This document shows, one piece after another, positions 7,036-9,904 of a DNA stretch of 9,904 bases (positions within the stretch are counted from its first letter, which is position 1; each line of letters begins with the position of its first letter). A program made the position numbers and the translations under genes. The notes under the pieces were generated by a model that saw nothing but the letters and a program-made list of their open reading frames with translations, had not been told where the DNA came from and searched no databases. Source of the DNA: a bacterium (GTDB lineage Bacteria > SZUA-79 > Acidulodesulfobacterales > Acidulodesulfobacteraceae); contig JAJYWW010000070.1 in NCBI GenBank assembly GCA_021791295.1, positions 1 to 9,904 of the forward strand, read 5' to 3'.

Positions 7036-7078
7036 TCTCCTGCGTTTATAAAAGCTAAACCTTTATAAACGCAGGAGA
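7036..7078. terminator. Long perfect hairpin (17-bp arms) downstream of the beta-barrel gene
   Basis: TCTCCTGCGTTTATAAA (7036-7052) and its perfect complement (7062-7078) enclose a 9-nt loop. The hairpin lies 37 nt after the beta-barrel stop and probably ends or protects that transcript, though no clean T-run follows. Its GCGTTTATAAAAGC core also occurs in the interspersed repeats at 8475-9904, so it may be a REP-like relative. Confidence 0.6.
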
Positions 7079-7115
7079 TAGATAAATCTTGAAATAAACG
7101 TCTTGCCAATATTTT

Positions 7116-7685
7116 CTAGAAACTGTAATCTACGCCTATCATATAACTATTAATTCTTATATTAGGATAATTATTGCTACCGCCTGATAGCGAAGCACCT
7201 ACATATTGAGCGGTAACGCCCCATAAATTATTAATCATATATTTTACTCCTGCGCCATACAATACTCCGTTTTCGGTAGAGTTGCCTAAGCCGTTAGAAC
7301 CGTTAGAACCGTTAAATGAATCGCCTATATAGCCAACTTTTACAAAAGGCATAAAATTATCATTTAAATCATAGCCGCCTTTTACAAAGGCGCCGTAGTA
7401 AACGGAATGCAATGATTCGCTGCTCCAGCTGCCGTTATCCGAATATCCCAACATAACGCCGCCGCCTAAAATAAGTTTATTTATATTTACGTCCTTTCCT
7501 AACGAAATATTATAAGTTCCGCCTGTTTTAGAAGACGATCCGCTTGGAGAAGTTTGCAAAAACCCGCCGTTAATTCCGACATAATAACTGTTAAAATTAG
7601 AACCATAAGCATACGATTTACTAGAAAAAAGAACAACTGCCGAAAACAACATTAATAAAATTAAAAAATTTAATTTTTTATTCAT
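7116..7685 (-). CDS. Small outer-membrane beta-barrel protein
   Basis: A 189-residue secreted protein resembling the OmpA/Opa-like 8-strand barrel group (outer membrane protein beta-barrel domain). The signal peptide has a Lys-rich start, hydrophobic core 6-21 and likely cleavage after SYA (24-26). Amphipathic strands alternate with Gly/Ser/Asn-rich turns: SYYVGINGGFLQ (33-44), LILGGGVMLGYS (71-82), VYYGAFVKGGYDL (95-107), MPFVKVGYIGD (112-122), GVLYGAGVKYM (140-150), LWGVTAQYVGASL (154-166). The C-terminus MIGVDYSF ends in Phe, the usual barrel-assembly signal. A strong Shine-Dalgarno AAGGGAGGT lies 10 nt before the ATG. Loop 124-133 contains short NGS repeats encoded by a tandem 9-nt unit. 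Function unknown; the upstream 100 bp is a decayed coiled-coil gene. Confidence 0.8.
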   Translation of the reverse strand: MNKKLNFLILLMLFSAVVLFSSKSYAYGSNFNSYYVGINGGFLQTSPSGSSSKTGGTYNISLGKDVNINKLILGGGVMLGYSDNGSWSSESLHSVYYGAFVKGGYDLNDNFMPFVKVGYIGDSFNGSNGSNGLGNSTENGVLYGAGVKYMINNLWGVTAQYVGASLSGGSNNYPNIRINSYMIGVDYSF

Positions 7686-7709
7686 AACCTTTAATACCTC
7701 CCTTAATAT

Positions 7710-7821
7710 TTATTTATTTAGTTTATATTTTTTAGTAAAACTAAAACGATTCCAATTATTGTAATTGTTTTAGCGATAACGGTACAGGCAAACCATTTAA
7801 CCTTTTAGTTTATAATTCTTT
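7710..7821 (-). pseudogene. Relic of a coiled-coil/membrane-anchor gene (C-terminal part)
   Basis: On the minus strand one frame reads KVKWFACTVIAKTITIIG and then IVLVLLKKYK before a TAA at 7710-7712. This aligns with KMIKWFAGIIIAQTITIVG and IVIALLKLLH in the intact gene at 7872-8141. Just upstream the DNA still matches AAAGAACTGGAAACC, but a GAA codon has become TAA and a 1-nt deletion shifts the frame. The N-terminal two thirds are gone. It is a dead paralog wedged directly upstream of the beta-barrel gene's ribosome-binding site. Confidence 0.7.
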
Positions 7822-7846
7822 TATATAAAAATAGCGTTGGGATAAC

Positions 7847-7870
7847 AAATAAATCTGGCACCTTTTTTTT
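7847..7870 (+). repeat. Truncated copy of the interspersed repeat (tail only)
   Basis: AATAAATCTGGCACC followed by a run of T matches the tail of the repeats at 8475 and 9248. It ends 1 nt from the stop codon of the coiled-coil gene at 7872. The GC-rich hairpin half is missing; a GTTGGGA remnant (7836-7842) just left of it may mark an internal deletion. Confidence 0.6.
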
Positions 7871-7871
7871 C

Positions 7872-8141
7872 TTAATGTAAAAGTTTTAATAAAGCAATAA
7901 CAATGCCGACTATGGTTATTGTTTGGGCTATGATAATACCGGCGAACCATTTAATCATTTTGGTTTCCAGTTCTTTCATTTTGGTTTCCAGTTCTTTTAT
8001 ATCAAGCTTGGAAGCTACATTATTCGATAAAACCTCGGACAAAGCTTTAGACAAAGTCTCAGCTTGAATTTCAGCCTGAGATTCCGGAACTCCGCTTTGT
8101 ATTAGTCGTTTTGCATAAGCTAATGTATCAATGATTTCCAA
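7872..8141 (-). CDS. Small coiled-coil protein with C-terminal membrane anchor, copy 1 (CCDC90/DUF1640-like)
   Basis: An 89-residue protein: an N-terminal amphipathic segment DTLAYAKRLIQSGVPESQAEIQAE (5-28), a heptad coiled coil to about residue 62, and one membrane helix FAGIIIAQTITIVGIVIALL (65-84). This resembles the short bacterial CCDC90/DUF1640-type proteins, whose function is unknown. The start is TTG (8139-8141), supported by GAGGA 7 nt upstream and by alignment with the ATG-started paralog at 9398-9640. The heptad KELETKM occurs twice in tandem, encoded by an exact 21-nt duplication. An extended -10 promoter lies 40 bp upstream, and a repeat tail touches the stop codon. Confidence 0.8.
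   Translation of the reverse strand: MEIIDTLAYAKRLIQSGVPESQAEIQAETLSKALSEVLSNNVASKLDIKELETKMKELETKMIKWFAGIIIAQTITIVGIVIALLKLLH
7956..7997. repeat. Exact 21-nt tandem duplication inside the coiled-coil gene
   Basis: Positions 7956-7976 and 7977-7997 are identical (each starts CATTTTGGTTTCC). Twenty-one bases encode seven residues, exactly one coiled-coil heptad, so reading frame and helical phase are both kept. The paralog at 9398 lacks the extra unit. Confidence 0.85.
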
Positions 8142-8181
8142 TTTATTTCCTCTACCTATATTTTATCTGTTAATTTTTTTT

Positions 8182-8210
8182 ATTATATCATAAAAATATA
8201 TAATATTAAA
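8182..8210 (-). promoter_or_regulatory. Extended -10 promoter of coiled-coil gene copy 1
   Basis: On the minus strand TGATATAAT (TATAAT at 8182-8187, TGn just upstream) sits 17 bp from a poor -35 TTTAAT (8205-8210). The same layout and T-rich context recur before the two other units of this region, at 9153-9181 and 9732-9760. Confidence 0.5.
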
Positions 8211-8290
8211 ATTATTTTAGTTTTAAAGTCTTCTCTCAAATTTTTCTTCAACGGTTATTATGACATCTTAGCTTCTGCTCTTCTTTATTT

Positions 8291-8447
8291 GTATTTTTTA
8301 TTAAAACTTCCGGCATAATAATAACTGACGTCATAAATTTTTACATCATTTACCAACTAAATAAATTATTTATTAAATTATACGACTTATTATACCAGAA
8401 AAGCACTTAATCATTTTTATTTCTCAGTCTTCAATCTTGCTTTCTAA
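8291..8447 (-). pseudogene. Second, more decayed relic of the coiled-coil gene
   Basis: In the minus strand, 8447 down to 8388 reads LESKIED-stop-EIKMIKCFSGII, which aligns with KELETKMIKWFAGII of copy 1. The DNA match is clear: ATGATTAA, then TG, TT and GGTAT at the same spacing. Further down, 8325-8291 carries GTTTTAATAAAAAATAC, nearly the 3' end of copy 2 (GTTTTAATAAAAATAC). The 62 nt between the two pieces do not align, and several stops interrupt it. The 441-bp gap between the flanking genes is otherwise only promoter and repeat sequence. Confidence 0.55.
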
Positions 8448-8474
8448 CTCTATAGAGAGTGAGGGAATAATAGA

Positions 8475-8579
8475 CAAAAGCAGTCGGGAGTAAGATACGG
8501 AGGCGGGCGTTTATAAAAGCGGAGTTTTTATGCCCGCCATAGTGAAATAAATCTGACACCTTTAATCGACAACTTTTTT
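8475..8579 (+). repeat. Interspersed REP-like repeat, copy A
   Basis: The conserved order is CAAAAGC, GTCGGGAGTAAGATACGGAG, a GC-rich hairpin, AATAAATCTGACACC and a reiterated tail. The hairpin arms GGCGGGC (8502-8508) and GCCCGCC (8532-8538) pair perfectly around an AT-rich inner stem. The tail has GACACCTTTAAT (8555) and GACAACTTTTTT (8568). The repeat ends 3 nt from the DUF2442 gene's stop codon. Such CTGACACC/CTGTCCCC-tailed repeats are, from memory, often linked to REP-associated tyrosine transposases; none is encoded here. Confidence 0.75.
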
Positions 8580-8582
8580 AAA

Positions 8583-8819
8583 TCACAACAATGCCGGTAT
8601 CGAAATATCCTCATCTATTTCTTCCCAATGAATGCCTATTCCCCTGCCTATTAAACGCCATTTATTCCTCTGTTCCTCATTCGCATTCCGAAGCTTAGGA
8701 AACCAATCTATTGGGACGCTTAATTCTCTGCCGTCTAACAAACTGATATGCATCATATAGGAATCAAATCTTATGTTGGAAGCCAGAGATTCATGTGATT
8801 TAACTGTTAAAGTATTCAT
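8583..8819 (-). CDS. DUF2442-family protein, second gene of a possible toxin-antitoxin-like pair
   Basis: A 78-residue soluble protein with the DUF2442 pattern: HISLLDGRELSVPIDWFPKL (29-48), then NKWRLIGRGIGIHWEEIDEDISIPALL (52-78), whose WxxIGxGxGIHWxxxDEDIS motif is characteristic of the family. Biochemical function is unknown; the family is often paired with DUF4160 and the pair is listed by some as a putative toxin-antitoxin system. Here its ATG lies inside the 3' end of the DUF4160 gene (20-nt overlap), with AAGGA 8 nt upstream, so translation is probably coupled. Which partner would be toxin is not decidable from sequence. Confidence 0.85.
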   Translation of the reverse strand: MNTLTVKSHESLASNIRFDSYMMHISLLDGRELSVPIDWFPKLRNANEEQRNKWRLIGRGIGIHWEEIDEDISIPALL

Positions 8820-9036
8820 TCCATTTATCCTTAATAATACTGATATTTTCTAAGATAATGGCTCTTATTTCGCTTATTTCTTTTGCGTTATAACCTACGG
8901 ACTTAGCAAGAGCAACATCTTCAAGCCAAAATTTTGCATAATTTTCACCAGATTCAATGTGAATATGCGGAAACTCATTTCCTTCATTACTAAAAAAGAA
9001 AAGCCGATATTTTTTTATTCTCAATATAGTCGGCAT
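8800..9036 (-). CDS. DUF4160-family protein, first gene of the pair
   Basis: A 78-residue soluble protein with the DUF4160 signature nearly throughout: MPTILRIKKYRLFFFSNEG (1-19), EFPHIHIESGENYAKFWLE (21-39) containing the conserved PHIH, and LAKSVGYNAKEISEIRAII (43-61). Function is unknown. It overlaps the DUF2442 gene by 20 nt and the two are certainly one transcript. No Shine-Dalgarno precedes its ATG. The likely promoter is the extended -10 site at 9153-9181, which would give a leader of about 110 nt; a bare TATAAT at 9056-9061 has no good -35. The unit is bounded on both sides by interspersed repeats, which suggests it entered as an accessory module. Confidence 0.85.
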   Translation of the reverse strand: MPTILRIKKYRLFFFSNEGNEFPHIHIESGENYAKFWLEDVALAKSVGYNAKEISEIRAIILENISIIKDKWNEYFNS

Positions 9037-9152
9037 GTAATGATATTATTTATGCATTATATTTTTACTATAATCTTCTAAAATAATTAATAATTCATCA
9101 ATTTTTGAATATTTATTTTAAAAATTTCATAAAAAATTATATGTTTAAGTTT

Positions 9153-9181
9153 ATTATAACATAAATTTTTTAAATATGAAA
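9153..9181 (-). promoter_or_regulatory. Extended -10 promoter of the DUF4160-DUF2442 unit
   Basis: On the minus strand TTTCAT (9176-9181), 17 bp, TATAAT (9153-9158), preceded by TGT. About 35 bp here (roughly 9150-9185) is nearly the same as 9729-9764, upstream of coiled-coil copy 2, so the promoter region is itself duplicated. The rest of the 361-bp gap (9037-9397) holds an AT-rich leader and repeat copy B. Confidence 0.5.
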
Positions 9182-9247
9182 ATCGATAAATAATTTAAGT
9201 TTACATAACGGAAAATTATGAGGCAAGTGAGGAAGGAAAAAATAAAA

Positions 9248-9380
9248 ACTCCCGACTACGTCAAACCTGTTGGGAGTAAGATACGGAGACGGGCGTTTAT
9301 AAAAGCGAAGCTTTTATGCCCGCCGAAGTGAATAAATCTGACAACTTTATTCCTGACAACTTTATTTAGACACCTTTATT
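9248..9380 (+). repeat. Interspersed REP-like repeat, copy B
   Basis: This copy adds a left hairpin, ACTCCCGAC (9248-9256) with GTTGGGAGT (9269-9277). The main hairpin follows: CGGGC (9290-9294) with GCCCG (9318-9322), and inner ATAAAAGC-GAA-GCTTTTAT (9299-9317). The tail is reiterated three times: GACAACTTTATT at 9340 and 9355, GACACCTTTATT at 9369. The copy ends 17 nt from the stop codon of coiled-coil copy 2. Confidence 0.75.
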
Positions 9381-9397
9381 TTATAACGCATTTATTA

Positions 9398-9640
9398 TTA
9401 ATGAAGTATTTTTATTAAAACTCCTATAACTATAACAGCACCTACAAGCATACCTCCAACAGCTGAAATTATATGATATTTAAGTCTAAACTCAAGTTCT
9501 TTTAAATCTTTTTTTGTTGCAATGTTTTCATTTAATATACGCGCAATTTCTTCAGCCTGAATCTCTGCCTGTTCATCTGTAAAACCAACTTTCTTTAATT
9601 TTTTTACATATGCAAGCGTATCATATATTATATTTTCCAT
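9398..9640 (-). CDS. Small coiled-coil protein with C-terminal membrane anchor, copy 2 (CCDC90/DUF1640-like)
   Basis: An 80-residue paralog of the protein at 7872-8141. Shared features are YDTLAYVKKLKKVGFTDEQA (6-25) followed by EIQAEEIA, the coiled coil NIATKKDLKELEFRLK (39-54), and a terminal membrane helix SAVGGMLVGAVIVIGVLIKIL (59-79). It has one heptad fewer, and its membrane helix differs in sequence from copy 1 while the N-terminus is well kept. The ATG is preceded by a weak AAGAGA. Function is unknown; similar proteins are often small, multicopy and near mobile DNA. It is probably membrane-bound with the coiled coil in the cytoplasm, but topology is inferred. Confidence 0.8.
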   Translation of the reverse strand: MENIIYDTLAYVKKLKKVGFTDEQAEIQAEEIARILNENIATKKDLKELEFRLKYHIISAVGGMLVGAVIVIGVLIKILH

Positions 9641-9731
9641 AATGTTTATCTCTTAATTTTTCAATATTATTATTAAAATATATATAATATTGATTTAATA
9701 ATTTTCGTTGCGATTAATTATTATATTTTTT

Positions 9732-9760
9732 ATTATAACATGAATTTTTTGAAATGTAAA
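9732..9760 (-). promoter_or_regulatory. Extended -10 promoter of coiled-coil gene copy 2
   Basis: On the minus strand TTTACA (9755-9760), 17 bp, TATAAT (9732-9737) with TGT just upstream of the -10. This is the best of the three related promoters. Leader length would be about 85 nt. Confidence 0.55.
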
Positions 9761-9843
9761 AATCTTAATTATAAATTTATATAATGAACAGTTAGCATAA
9801 TTGAGAATTACGGTAATGCGGGTTGGGGGAAGAGAAGAACCGG

Positions 9844-9904
9844 CAAAAGCTGTCGGGAGTGAGGATACGGAGGCGGACGTTTATAAAAGCGAAGCTTTTA
9901 TGCC
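9844..9904 (+). repeat. Interspersed REP-like repeat, copy C (cut by the window edge)
   Basis: CAAAAGC, then GTCGGGAGTGAGGATACGG, the left hairpin arm (GGCGGAC, one base off copy A), ATAAAAGC-GAA-GCTTTTAT and the first TGCC of the right arm. It has one extra G relative to copy A. Its tail and the gene it should abut lie beyond the right edge. Confidence 0.7.

Noticed and set aside
8248..8334. A 28-residue minus-strand frame containing MPEVLIKNTNKEEQK, which looked like the start of a ribbon-helix-helix antitoxin
   Set aside because: It has no ribosome-binding site, ends early, and its DNA aligns with the 3' end of the coiled-coil gene, so it is better explained as part of that relic.
9218..9331. 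A 37-residue plus-strand frame running through repeat copy B (contains KIRRRAFIKAKLLCPPK)
   Set aside because: It consists mostly of repeat sequence, lacks a convincing ribosome-binding site, and is closed or altered in the other copies.
7847..9904. Integron cassette array with attC sites
   Set aside because: Gene orientation and 3' placement fit, but the repeats lack the paired RYYYAAC and GTTRRRY core sites in the right positions, and no integrase is visible.
8475..9904. CRISPR array
   Set aside because: Repeat copies are about 60-130 bp, imperfect, and hundreds of bases apart with genes between them.

Overview
The window looks like a chromosome segment of an AT-rich Gram-negative bacterium. 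It carries a TolC-type outer-membrane channel, a small outer-membrane beta-barrel, a membrane-anchored cytochrome c and a UbiE/MenG quinone methyltransferase. Both tRNA genes encode their CCA ends. The mix would fit an anaerobic or acidophilic deltaproteobacterial-type lineage, but no phylogenetic marker here settles that, so the taxonomic guess is weak. Nearly every protein gene is on the minus strand; the exceptions are a C-terminal fragment at the left edge and one tRNA.

Region 1 (1-4.3 kb) holds an export and respiration cluster. Reading along the minus strand, it runs from a ubiE/menG-like methyltransferase to a TolC-family channel, an EmrA/HlyD-type membrane fusion protein and a single-heme cytochrome c. 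The last three look like one operon. Its promoter (TTGACT, 17 bp, TATAAT) has a palindrome TGACTTA-N7-TAAGTCA laid over the -35 box and spacer, which suggests repressor control. No inner-membrane transporter (EmrB or ABC) is present; the cytochrome sits where it would be expected.

Region 2 (4.55-4.9 kb) holds two divergent tRNA-Arg genes with anticodons ACG and CCU. Region 3 (5.0-7.7 kb) holds a 631-residue fusion of an aminoglycoside-phosphotransferase-like domain and a P-loop kinase domain. A small outer-membrane beta-barrel gene follows, and two perfect inverted repeats lie back to back between the two genes.

Region 4 (7.7-9.9 kb) is the most unusual part: an accessory array of short minus-strand units. 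Each unit has an extended -10 promoter, a tiny gene or gene pair, and an interspersed repeat touching or nearly touching the stop codon. The genes are two paralogous coiled-coil plus membrane-anchor proteins (CCDC90/DUF1640-like) and a DUF4160-DUF2442 pair that resembles a toxin-antitoxin module. Hand alignment also shows two decayed relics of the coiled-coil gene. The repeats contain a GC-rich hairpin and a reiterated GACAMCTTTATT tail, and resemble REP-type elements. The array continues past the right edge.
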